64,000 bases of DNA from Rotaria sordida (lineage: Eukaryota > Rotifera > Eurotatoria > Philodinida > Philodinidae): the NCBI GenBank assembly GCA_905250125.1, contig CAJNOL010000229.1, positions 1 to 64,000 on the forward strand, given 5' to 3'. The notes beneath the pieces were generated by a model, which saw only the letters and a list, made by a program, of their open reading frames with translations, did no database searches and was not told the origin of the DNA. Made by a program: the position numbers and the translations under genes. The first letter of the stretch is position 1, and every line of letters starts with the position of its first letter. Below, one piece after another: positions 11,154 to 21,908 of this stretch.

Positions 11154-13079
11154 TGTGTCAGGCTCGAATCCACTGAGATGAGGGGAGGAGATCTGAAAAC
11201 TCCGTGTATACTGGGTCTGACTCTGACGCCATAGTTGCCACTCTAAAAGTATCATTTAATAATGTCCGCATTGTTTTATTATTACTGCTAAGTTGCTCTG
11301 AGAAATGTGTAGAGCCTGCTAGTTGCTGACTCTAAATAAGGGAAAACCTATTTCGTACCATTGAAGCGACTCTCAAGGTGGATTTTAAAATCGTAGGGAA
11401 CATACTATCAACCGGATCGGAGTCGAGGTCGGGTCTGGATTTGAAAATCATTCCATAAACAGAGTGGTAGTCCGGATTCGGGCTAGAAAATTTTACAACA
11501 GATGAGCTCTAGTATGGGCGTCCTGGTGTGGATCTAGGCGAGGGTATTTGTAGGTGCTGCGAATCTGGTCTGAGTATGGTTATTACTATGCGTGTAGGTA
11601 AGGATGTTAGTATTTGCATGTGGGAGATATTCTCTGGTTGTGGTAAGAATGTGGGTTTAGGTGTAGGTATGAGTTTGGGATACTTACTACGGTATTTTGA
11701 TTTGAGTGTGTGAATCTGAACGTGATCGGCTCAATAGATTAAGAGAAGAATCACATGGACAAGCATAGCTACATTCATACTCATATTCTCCGTTACATCC
11801 TCTGATGCATATATTTCATATTGGTGTCAATTGGGCTTGTTAAGTAGTATACTATACACAAACAGTTTAACATTTTGTCAAAGATCAAGCAAGTCGAAGC
11901 AACGAGCGTTACTTATTTTGTGTTCGGTCATTAGAACACCTAGCACATTTCGCAGATGACTAGACTCATCGGATCCAAAATTTTTCAGACCTAGATCCGA
12001 CGAGTTCTAGGTAGAAGCCAAGGATTATTTTCGCGTAAGCCCTCGAAAATATCTACGATAACCTTGATTTTCTCAAAAATAAAGCTTTAAAGTGTGCTAC
12101 TTTAACTTTAACTCTTACAGCGAAAGTGCATATCTACTTCAGACAGAACCGGAACCTGAGTCCAACTCATCGAATTCGAACTTTCGGATTCGATGCATGC
12201 ATAAGTTACAGACAAAAAAGGTTTCTCTATTTATTCATTTTTTGCTGTGACTGAACGTCACCATTGTTCCTTAAATGGTTTTGATGCTGGTACGACCTAC
12301 AATTGAATCTGATACCATTTCTGATATTACAGAGAGTAATTGTTTGGCTTTATCACCGACTCAGATCGAGAAGTGGATGTTATTATCATTTCAATCATCA
12401 TCTTTCATGCTGATTTAAGGCTTTTTATGTTTATTTCACTCATCATTATGTTTGTAGTCAATCATACTTTCACCATACAAAATGTAAATCAACTTGGTTG
12501 AATTTTGATAGAAAACTAATTAGTGTACGAATAACGTGACTTTTCCATTAAACTTGTGTCATTCTCACTCATAGGCTAACCTCTTAACAATACAACTATT
12601 TCAAAACCAATTTTCAACTAGTTGCTCCTACGCTTTTCTTTTTTGTTCTGTGCAATGTTCAATTAATGAAATTACCATGATGAAAAAATACATATATATG
12701 CCCACAGTTGACCAAAATAGGACTTTTACGAGCAGAGCACACGAATGCAATGCTTAAAAATTTTGCCACCAGAACACCAGCATACAACCTTCATTTCTTG
12801 GTAAAAACTATGTAGAATTCATCATGTTCCTATGCAATAGAAGCATAAATTTCGCTGAACTCTTTTTTTATCATTATTGAAAGTCCATCAATTTTTTTTC
12901 ATACAAAAAAATCCCTTCTAGGTACACTACGGCCACGTACTCGAACAAATCACTTACTATGCCTTCTTCTAGTCGTCGTCTCTCATACTTCTGGTACAGA
13001 ATATCTTCTCCGTTTGACACGCGATTATCTTGTTCATTCGTTGTCTTTTTGTATTTGCTACACCAAATTACATCAAGTT
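11154..13079. other. Non-coding interval with GC-rich degenerate patches
   Basis: Most of this stretch shows nothing recognisable. Around 11395-11500 and 11985-12190 are short GC-richer patches with GATCCGGA/GGTCGGGTC-like words resembling those near 3919, 23500 and 30785. A G/T-rich tract is annotated separately at 11515-11705. Confidence 0.4.
11515..11705 (+). repeat. Degenerate G/T-rich tract, possibly telomere-like
   Basis: The + strand carries many TGTGGGA, GTGTAGGT and TGTGGG-like words. It is more decayed than the tract at 5821-5968. A 61-codon frame across it is low-complexity and is not called a gene. Confidence 0.35.
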
Positions 13080-14056
13080 ATACCGGGTGCGGCATAAAGA
13101 TTGCAACATTTAGTATTTTGAAAATATCTCAGCAGAAAACGATCGTATAATCTTGATTCTTTTTTTAAAAGATATGTCGTAAAAAGCTCTACAAAAAATG
13201 TAAGAACAATTCCCTATTGACTTATTCTGATTGTGTCTTCCACATTCAAAATGAATAGATCACATGATGATGCTATGTCCCACTGTATTAAATATTTGGA
13301 AGACTTTTTTTTATTTTGCAATAGGAAGTTGTTCATACAGTTTTTGTAGTGGTTTCAACGGCGCATCTTTGAAAAAAATCAAGACGTTATCATTTTCCCA
13401 AGTCGAGATATTCGCAAAATAACAAAAGTCTTCCAAACATTTTTGTAATACTCAATACAATGGGACATAACATTGTCATGTGACCTGTTCATTTTGAGTA
13501 TCGGAGACACCATCAGAGGGAGTCAATAGGGATTTGATATTACAGTTTTTGTAGAGCTTTTCACGGCGCATCTTTTACAAAGAAAATCAAGATTGTAGCA
13601 TTTTCTTAAACCGAGATTTCTACGAAATAAAAAATGTCGTACACATTTTTGACCACTCGGTAGCAACATCACGCAGGTCTTTGATTCTAACCAATTAGAA
13701 AAGTCATCTGAGCAAGTCAATAGAAATTTGTTCATACAGTTCTTGTAGAGCTTTTGGCGGCGTATTTTTTGAAAAAAAAAAGTGAAGGTGTTATTATTTT
13801 CTCAAGTCGAGATATTTGCAAAATAAAAAAGCCTTCCAAATGTTTAATACAGTGGGACATAGCACCATCATCTGACCTATTCATTTCGAATATAGAAGAC
13901 ACAATCAAAACAAGTTAATAGGAAATTGTTCTTACATTTTTCGTAGAGCTTTTCACAACGCATCTTTTATATAAAGAATCAAGATTATACGATCGATTTC
14001 TGCTGAGATATTTGTAAAATACTAAATGTTGCAATCTTTATGCCGCACCCGATATA
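13080..14056. mobile_element. Tc1/mariner-like non-autonomous foldback element
   Basis: The ends are inverted repeats starting CCGGGTGCGGCATAAAG on the left, with a one-base variant on the right, both bordered by TA as expected for Tc1/mariner insertion. The inverted arms extend about 200 bases. The interior holds four diverged direct units of 194-205 bases (landmark GTAGnGnTTT at 13346, 13551, 13745 and 13943). No transposase frame is present. The left arm matches the sequence at 61232-61350 next to a mariner transposase relic, which links the two as one family. Confidence 0.75.
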
Positions 14057-14776
14057 TGACTCAATCATTTTCATGAAGTCCTCGAACGGCTTTTTGACAT
14101 GGTAACTCTCACAACAGTTTCCTAGCAGGATTTTGGAAGCGATGTGATTTGTGGCAGGACTATTCAGCTCTTTTTATCATTTTTTTAAAATCTAACTGAG
14201 AAAAAGCAGCTTTATACTATCAGGCAGACAAGTAGAATTCTAGAGGCTGAATCTACTGAGGAATTGGTCATTTACTGTCAGTTTTTATAGATTTCATCAA
14301 GTTCATCTTGACTTCGCCAATTCTACCAAGTTCTTTCTCTAAATATCTAAAGTCTTGAACGCTTTTTGAAAATATTAGGCACCTAGTTATCTATTTCATA
14401 GTCGAACATGCGGGTGTATACTTCGTTAAAATAAAACAGAAAGTCTGTTATCAACATTTTATTCTAGGTTAGTTCTTGCTATTTGAACCTGATTCACTGA
14501 TTTTGAGACCATCTGTAGATTCTAAAACCTATTCATTTGTCTGAACCTATGTGGATAACATACAAAATCGATTGATTTCTTTTTTTTACATATGATTGAA
14601 ATAATGAGAGCATCATTTTTCCTCTATTATTTGATCTATCATTGATTATATTCTACATTCTCTGATTCTTTTAGGAATCTATTCGCATTATATCACAACG
14701 ATAATTTTTCGGTAATGAATGGAGCTTAGCTAAAACACTGTCATTATTAGTAATATAAATTGATTGTAGTGACAAC
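14057..14776. other. Interval upstream of the receptor-like gene
   Basis: AT-rich, with no frame of note. It presumably holds the promoter and 5' untranslated region of the gene starting at 14777, but no specific site can be pointed out. Confidence 0.35.
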
Positions 14777-17700
14777 ATGTCTTCTAAGACCAATTTCCTC
14801 GATATATCTAAAAAAACACAAATTCAATCAGGGCAAGGTAAAAATACTAATTTTTTAAAAGCCATTTTCACCGCACCAGAGTAGTTCTTCATGCAGTCAT
14901 CGAATGCAACGAGTCGGTCACAGATGTCGGTGAATTTCAACAACATTCGTTCGCCAAGAACAGTTTTAGTCACTATCAATCCAATAATGAACAGTATTAT
15001 TCAACAGATTCACGTACTATGCAACATTTGGTACCGCATGCTGCACTCGCTCCAAAATCATCATACTATTATGAGCACGAGGAGATACTACATACGGGAC
15101 TAACTGTAATGATTTTAGCTCCTGAAAAATATAAGGATGTCACTAAAGCAAAAAAGTTGTTTGAACCATTTCATATACCTTACAAGTCTAGCCTGGAGGA
15201 ACTTCGTAATGAGATAATGGAACAGAGACGAAATAAAACAGGTAAATTTGAACAAACAAATATCATATTCTAGAATCAGTTACTATATTTTAAAAAACTT
15301 TTGTTTCACTTTATTTTTGATCCTCCACCGCCAACCGTCTATTTTGTGTATAAAAATCATTTGTATGACGAAAAAATTCCCGCAAGAGAAAAAATCAGTT
15401 ACAATTCTGTTCTATACGTTCTTCTCATACCACCATCCACGGAACCAAACAGGGACACACCAGACGCCAAAAGTAATCTTTGATTAAACAATAACCCTTC
15501 TGTATATGTTGTGAAATATTTAGATTCATCCGAATTATATGATCCGAATAATCTTCCGAAATGTTCAGGCATTCTAATACGAGTGTACAAAGAGAATAAC
15601 AAATATCGAATTGTTAGAATAGAATATTCTGGCAAAATCACACTAAGTGAACTCGTATCCAGAGCTTTCGAGAAACTAGGCGAAGTTTACGATGGTTCTT
15701 ACAAAATCTATTATCACACCGAGGAGATCTCCCAGGAGAAACATACATCAGAAGAGATTTCTATCTTTCCGATTGATAAGGATGATGGAATGCCTATTAT
15801 CTTCGACCTTGTGACCACCAAGATTGGACGAAAAATGGAACCTCAGAATATACACATTGTTAATATGAATAGCCGAAAGAGTACGAATGAAGTTGAATCG
15901 TCAAACTATGTATCATCTTTTCCGCGTGTACGGGCATATCAAACTCATAACGATGAGAATAACGTGTACATCGATTACGAACCTAAGAGTCAAAATTTCT
16001 ATCTGAGCTATGCCTACATTTTGTACACACGTCTTTGCTTGTACGCAGCGCTTCATTGTTCATTAACAAAAGAAGATGGCAATGACAAACAGAAATCGAA
16101 TTTGACATCGAAAAATAAGACACTGGATGATGTGCTAAATGCATTTTATTCGTATTGTGATAAAGATAAATCAGGTCAGTTAGATGAAGATGAATGCAGC
16201 ATTGCTCTATTAACTCTATTTAAATATATCGAAGATGAACGATATCCGCTAAATGCCGATATACTTCTTCCAATTGTTTATGAACACGTTAATGATCGAA
16301 ATGGTGAATATTATACTGTAAGAAATTTTCGAACATTAATTATCGATACACTGGCCGAACACATACGTTTTCAAACATTTCACAATTCGGGCGATTTGAC
16401 GCTACAGTTGATTCGCAAAATGAGTAAAGAAACCGAAAGAATCTCGAATAAAATTAAAGCGACACGAACAGACGATCTTCAACGAAGCAGTGACGAGTCT
16501 CCAAATCCATTTTCATTATTAACAGTTCTTCTACACATTGGATATTTAGTATTATATATTTTTGGTCTGCCAATCGTTGCTTTTCTTGTCATATTCAAAA
16601 GTTTTCCAAGAAAAAACAGTAAAGAAATAAAGACGAAAACTCCACAGTTGCTTATCATTCTTTTATCAATTATTGGTGGATTAGTTGCATGTATTGTCTA
16701 TTTAGCTATAATCAATCTTGTCCTCTTTCATATCCATCATGACACTAATGTTGCTTGGCATGTCAGTTCACTGGAAGTTTATTGGCCATTTGCATTGATA
16801 ACTGGTATTGTTTGCATTGCTTATGTCTATGGATCACCTTTTGCAATGAATTCTGACTACAAAAAGAATCAAAAAATGCAACAAAACTATGATGAAGCTG
16901 CATTGGATTTTCTTAAACACAAAGCTGTAGTGAATATGCCTTCTTCGCCTGACAAATATCAGAGTATGACAGTGGCTGAAATAGAACAAAATAAAAAGGA
17001 TTTATCACCGGCAAAAAATGAATCAAGTGATAATCGAAATAAAAGTTTTGTGATAAAAATCAAAGGTATTTTTGTCGATATGTATCAATACCAAAAGAAA
17101 AATTCGAGTTCGAAGATGATATTATTGGAAGTAATCGGACTCATTGTTGTTCTTGGTGTTGCTGTGGTACGTGCATGTGTACCAACAATTTATCGTAAAT
17201 ATAATCCTCGTTACACGTATCCGAATACGACAAAACCATTCCAGGTTGAACTTATTAACATCTGCTTTTATGTTCTTGGTCTTCCTCTCTATTTCATATA
17301 CCTGTTAATGATTTTATATGGATATTACTTGTACTATGTTTACTTCAACAAGCTCAAGCTCGTTTTACAAGAACCGACCAATAATAATCCATATGGTGTT
17401 GCACAAAAGAGTGGTAATGGATACTTTTTGGATTTAAGACATCAACGCAATCTTGAACTTTTCGTCGCTCAGTTACGCCATGTTACCAAACTGAAAGATA
17501 CGCTTCCATATCAAGTAAGAATACACTCGATAAGATCGAATCGGATATGCCTTTTCCGAATTATGATTGTTAATACATATTGAAGTTTATAACGAGAAAA
17601 TTGAACTTCTGACTTCATAACTCACAGATCGTGACACACATGTCCACATGGCAGGAGAACACAGCCTAGAGGCAGTCTTGATTGTTATAGTGGTGAACTA

Positions 17701-18712
17701 TTTTACCTTTAAACAAAGTGATTGTAATCAAAATTTCAGAGCAAGAGAAGCTTCAATTCTAAAAAAGAATATTCAGTTTCAGGATATGAGTGAATTTTCT
17801 CGAAAATCAGCAAGAAATTACTTCAACTGTATTATGCGTAAAGCCTGGTGCCATCGACCAAGTGCATTGATGAGTGATAAGGAACAATACAGACTCTTTA
17901 CATGCAGTTAAATACGAATGTCAATTGATGAAATTCTCACAGTGATCATTGTAACCTTCCATAATTCAGAATCGTGATCATGACTGATCGTAACAAAAAA
18001 TTCTTGGCCATAATGATTGTTAGAATAAGCAGATTTTCAGATTTTCGGTTTTCTAGTGCACCTGAAATACTAAAGTACAAAACAATCCATTTCTTTCCTC
18101 TTTGTAATATGTTCCGATGACCTCCATCATAGACTAATAGAAGTGACGCGATTTTTCACTTACAACTAAACCATCTTCATAGTGTTGCATATTTTCATTG
18201 TGATGGAATTCCGTCGGAAGCTTTTTTTTACTTTCTCTGTCGCTTAGCTTGCCATGGCTAGTATGGGCGGTGGAGTCATTTTTACTTTAATTCTGGGTAT
18301 TGTTGCTATTATTCAACTAATTTATTATCAACCTGGTGGCCTTCCAACATTGACAACTCTTCTAGGAATTATTGATATATGTATTCTAATGATTCTTGTC
18401 ATTATTTTTCTATGCAATATTGTTATTATCAATAGCGCCGTGGAAAATGTAGAAGTATTACTCTTGCGTACGAAAAAGGAAGTATTCGTACAATCAACAA
18501 AACGTGAAACACAAGTGAAAGAATGGAATATTAAATATTTGAGTGCGATGACTGAACAATTTGCTGTCGATAAAAGTACTTTTATCGTAACTATCTTTGG
18601 ATTTGTCATTGATAAACCATTGATCATGAAAGCTGCATTAACAATGATAGGTTCTTTGGTTTCACAGATGATCTTGTTTGTTAAAAAGAAAGCTAATTTA
18701 GAGAATGAATAG
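14777..18712 (+). CDS. Gustatory-receptor-like multi-pass protein with EF-hand and ubiquitin-like folds
   Basis: Proposed exons are 14777-14837, 14885-15241, about 15274-15472, 15524-17514, 17783 to about 17907, and 18248-18712 (about 1,050 aa). Joins 1-2, 3-4 and 4-5 keep phase; joins 2-3 and 5-6 are each one base out. Two stretches (15095-15470 and 15565-15820) look like beta-grasp ubiquitin-like folds. The EF-hand loop DKDKSGQLDEDE lies at 16159-16194. Hydrophobic helices fall near 16510, 16645, 16780, 17115, 17250, 18262, 18345 and 18590. The C-terminal layout (acidic/basic loop with a leucine run, then a short helix after FVIDKPL ending in VSQMILFV) resembles the last helix of insect gustatory receptors. 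In that family such proteins are cation channels at the cell surface; calcium control through the EF-hand is inference. The start ATG is chosen because exon 1 splices in frame to exon 2. Alternative: an unrelated multi-pass EF-hand protein, or a decaying copy. Confidence 0.6.
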
Positions 18713-20220
18713 ATATCAACTCACTCTTCTGTTTATGGCACATTTCTGAAATGTTTTACTGTGATATTCTTGCTTGTTCAATTAATCACGAAATATGAAC
18801 CGAAAAACAATCCCTGAACTATCTCTTCTCTCACATACCGTCTTCAATGGCATTGACACCAAGTCAATTTTTTAAATTTTTTTTTAAATTTTTTTGAAAA
18901 AATCATAATCGATTTGAAAAACATTTTTAAATAAATAGAACAACACATAATGGCAAAATCGATGTCTGAACATTGAAAACTAATTAGTCGAACTGATAAG
19001 TGCGAGTTGCTATTTTAGCGGACGACGTTGTCATGATGCAATACCCTAAAACGGAAGAAACCAGGATTTCTGGAACTATTTTTGGTATTTTTTCGCTTAA
19101 ATCTTCAGAAAGTTGTGAGTATAAATAATCTCACATGCTATCCGCCACTGGCTTCCGTTTCTTACTAACCAACTAATATCCGCGTCAGAATTAATGAGAG
19201 GTAGATGTAAGCTCAATAACTCGACAACTACGACAGCTATCGATCTACGGTTTTCAGTAATTGAAAGAGAAGGCCATGGAATATGTTTTAATAATATTCC
19301 ATAGAACGTTTTTTTCGCTCCTGTATACAATTGAGAAAAAACTAAGTGAATTTTATACATAACACTTATTGTGATAAAAATATGAATGATTATGTGTCGC
19401 CTCTCTTAAGCTACTCGAACGAGGCAGTATACAATAAGCAAAAGAAAGGTAATTTTTCCACACAGCAAATGCAATATCTTATTTTATTGGCGTGTATAGT
19501 TTCATCGCATTTATGGATGAGTGCGCACAAAGCAAGCGCACTTTGCAAAGTTATATATATAGGCAACATAATGCTTTACTCTCATGTATAGAACAACGTC
19601 AATATATTACAGTGTTATTCGATTTGTGAGCATACATTTTTTCGTACAAAACAACAAATAAGTGTATTCGTTTCGAAACTATAGTCTTTTCACAAAGCTT
19701 TAGTGATCATGAGTATCGAGCATATGTTCTTGTTCTCAAATAGTACCACTCACTTTTTATTATACCATTATTTTGATATTTTGGTTATTGCTTTTCTGGA
19801 GGCAAAAACTTTCCAAATTCTTCACGAAATGAACACCAATGATAAGCTACAATAAAGCTGCCCTGCTTATAAAGTGTCTGTAGCATGAATATTCAACCCG
19901 GTTTGTTAGTGTCATTGTTGAAGTGCGCCTATTCAACATTTAATCTTTTATCATTTGAAAAAATTCGCATCCTTGAAAATAAAATATGATGGTGCGGATA
20001 AATAGGTGCTATAGGCAGTTTTCGTCGAAAGCGTTCTCTTTTAATGAGTGTTAAACGAAGAATGTACTTATCGTAATGCTTCCAGAGCGAATAGTTTTAA
20101 TACCGCAATCTCTCGTTTTCGTCATGTTCTTTTAGACTTCGATCAAGCTTGAAAATTATTTGAGAATGTGAGCAGAAAAAGTTGAGCTGGCAGGTATTCA
20201 GAAGTACGAAATATACCCAC
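18713..20220. other. Intergenic, nothing firm recognised
   Basis: It contains a poly-T/A stretch near 18868-18900. A minus-strand frame at 19097-19360 has a balanced composition but no recognisable motif. Other frames are short and overlapping. Confidence 0.4.
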
Positions 20221-20261
20221 AAGTGCAGTTGTTTGAGAACCCTCTAATAGACTTTTGTTCG

Positions 20262-20402
20262 AGGGTGTGCGGATGCGTGTATCTGAATCTGAGCGTGGGC
20301 GTGGGTGTAACCCATACCAACATCAACACCCACACCCCACACCCCAGCAACGCCCACACTCACACCCATAGGAACACGCTTTTTTTATCTTACCCACACC
20401 CT
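20262..20402. repeat. Head-to-head telomere-like tract
   Basis: A G-rich stretch (GTGTGCGGATGCG to GCGTGGGCGTGGGTGT, about 20262-20310) is followed within about 20 bases by a C-rich one (CACCCACACCCCACACC and variants, about 20325-20402). The units are degenerate TGTGGG and CCCACA. A 60-codon frame here is a low-complexity artefact. Confidence 0.6.
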
Positions 20403-21257
20403 TGACATTTTTATTTGAAGAATATTTAAAAATTTTCAATATGGTTAACTAAAATAAAGAACGTCATGATTGTAACACTTGTTGAATATTCATTTTGAAT
20501 CGTAGAACGAAGAATGTACTCCCTCCTTTTCGATTAACTTAGAAAACATGTGATTTGAATAACCATAATTTATACTTAAGAATAATTTTTCAGTCCGCCT
20601 AGCGAAAGTAGGATCAAAGAGAAAGAATTCTGCTCGCACCATACTTCTAGCTAAAACGAAGAGAGCGAAAATGTTTACGTTCTCTTTCTCTTCTATCTTT
20701 CTTTGAGTTGCTCATTTTCATCTTAACGCCGTTTTCCTATGATGTACCTTTTATTTGTTTGTTTGTTTGAAATAATGTCAATATTAGGTAGTCCACTATG
20801 GCTGGTTTTGGGTGCGTGGCGTGTAAGTATGAGTGTGAGTATGCAGATGGCGCAAAAATTATTAGTACGATTTTGTTTTCGATGAAAAATAATCAAAATA
20901 AGAGCTTTTCTAGATTTGGTGAATATCAAAAAACCCGGCCAAGTCTTCTAGTATTTACAGTATAGAAATCAAGATTATTGACTGAACCTATGCAAAGTTA
21001 TAGGTCAATCTTTGAAAATCATGCATATTTTTTATGCAAGAATTATTCGTACTATATCTATGAGAGTGAAATTTTGGTCCTTCATGAGATAAAAAAATTT
21101 AATTATAAAGTCATTAGACTTAAGTAAGAATTAGTGATAGATTCGTAGTATTTCTTTTTTTTTGTAAGTTGTGATTCTATTGAATAAGGAGAGTTAGTTA
21201 TTGAAAAACACCGAACCTCTGTTTTGAAACATCTTCATCAGAAAATCTGAAATTAGC
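20403..21257. other. Intergenic up to the assembly gap
   Basis: AT-rich. Near 20800-20850 the + strand has a short G/T-rich patch (GGGTGCGTGGCGTGTAAG) that may be another decayed telomere-like word cluster. No gene is recognised. Confidence 0.4.
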
Positions 21258-21357
21258 NNNNNNNNNNNNNNNNNNNNNNNNNNNNNNNNNNNNNNNNNNN
21301 NNNNNNNNNNNNNNNNNNNNNNNNNNNNNNNNNNNNNNNNNNNNNNNNNNNNNNNNN
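21258..21357. other. Assembly gap of 100 N
   Basis: Exactly 100 undefined bases, the usual placeholder for a gap of unknown size in a scaffold. Adjacency across this point is an assembly claim and is not seen in sequence. Confidence 0.99.
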
Positions 21358-21908
21358 CGATTTATGTCATTAGATAAGGGGGGGTCGATAGGTGTATTCG
21401 TCCCACAATTCATCTTCAATTATTATGGAACATCCTTTATCTACATGTTACAATTGATGATTTTGAAAATAAAACAAAAATTTGTCGTTTTTCCTACCTT
21501 TTTACTTTTTAATTATCTATCAATGTTCATATTAGAATTTGCTATCTCATGTGCAAGTTTTTTATGTTTGATCTTTACATCAAAATCAAGTGTTCGATCT
21601 TTAATAACATGCGATACCATTGATATATATATATTGAGAATAATTCAATTTGTTTATAATGAACACAATAATAAATTAATCACAAACAATAAGAAATCTT
21701 TAGAATCTGATGATAAAACAATATATTTCAATTTTACTTTAAGTGAATACCTCATTTCACGATCTTTTATCGTCTACAAAAACTGATATGAATAAAAAAA
21801 AATTTTCCAAAAACGAAAACAAAATGTGAATATTTAAACGATATATACATATACATAAAGAAGGCAACCAACAAGAAGAAAAAAGAAACACTAGATTTTA
21901 ATAAATTA
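21358..21908. other. 3' flank of the Rab GAP gene; unrecognised 140-codon frame
   Basis: A + strand frame at 21364-21786 (140 codons) encodes a hydrophobic, Ile/Phe/Leu-rich product starting next to the gap. It matches no family I recognise. It lies opposite the likely 3' untranslated region of the minus-strand gene ending at 21909, and AT-rich sequence readily gives such frames. It is not called as a gene. Confidence 0.3.

Noticed and set aside
18328..18627. 99-codon minus-strand frame
   Set aside because: It is the antisense shadow of the last receptor-like exon.
19097..19360. 87-codon minus-strand frame
   Set aside because: Balanced composition but no recognised family and no support from start context or neighbours.
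21364..21786. 140-codon + strand hydrophobic frame next to the gap
   Set aside because: AT-rich low-complexity translation opposite the probable 3' untranslated region of the Rab GAP gene; no family match.
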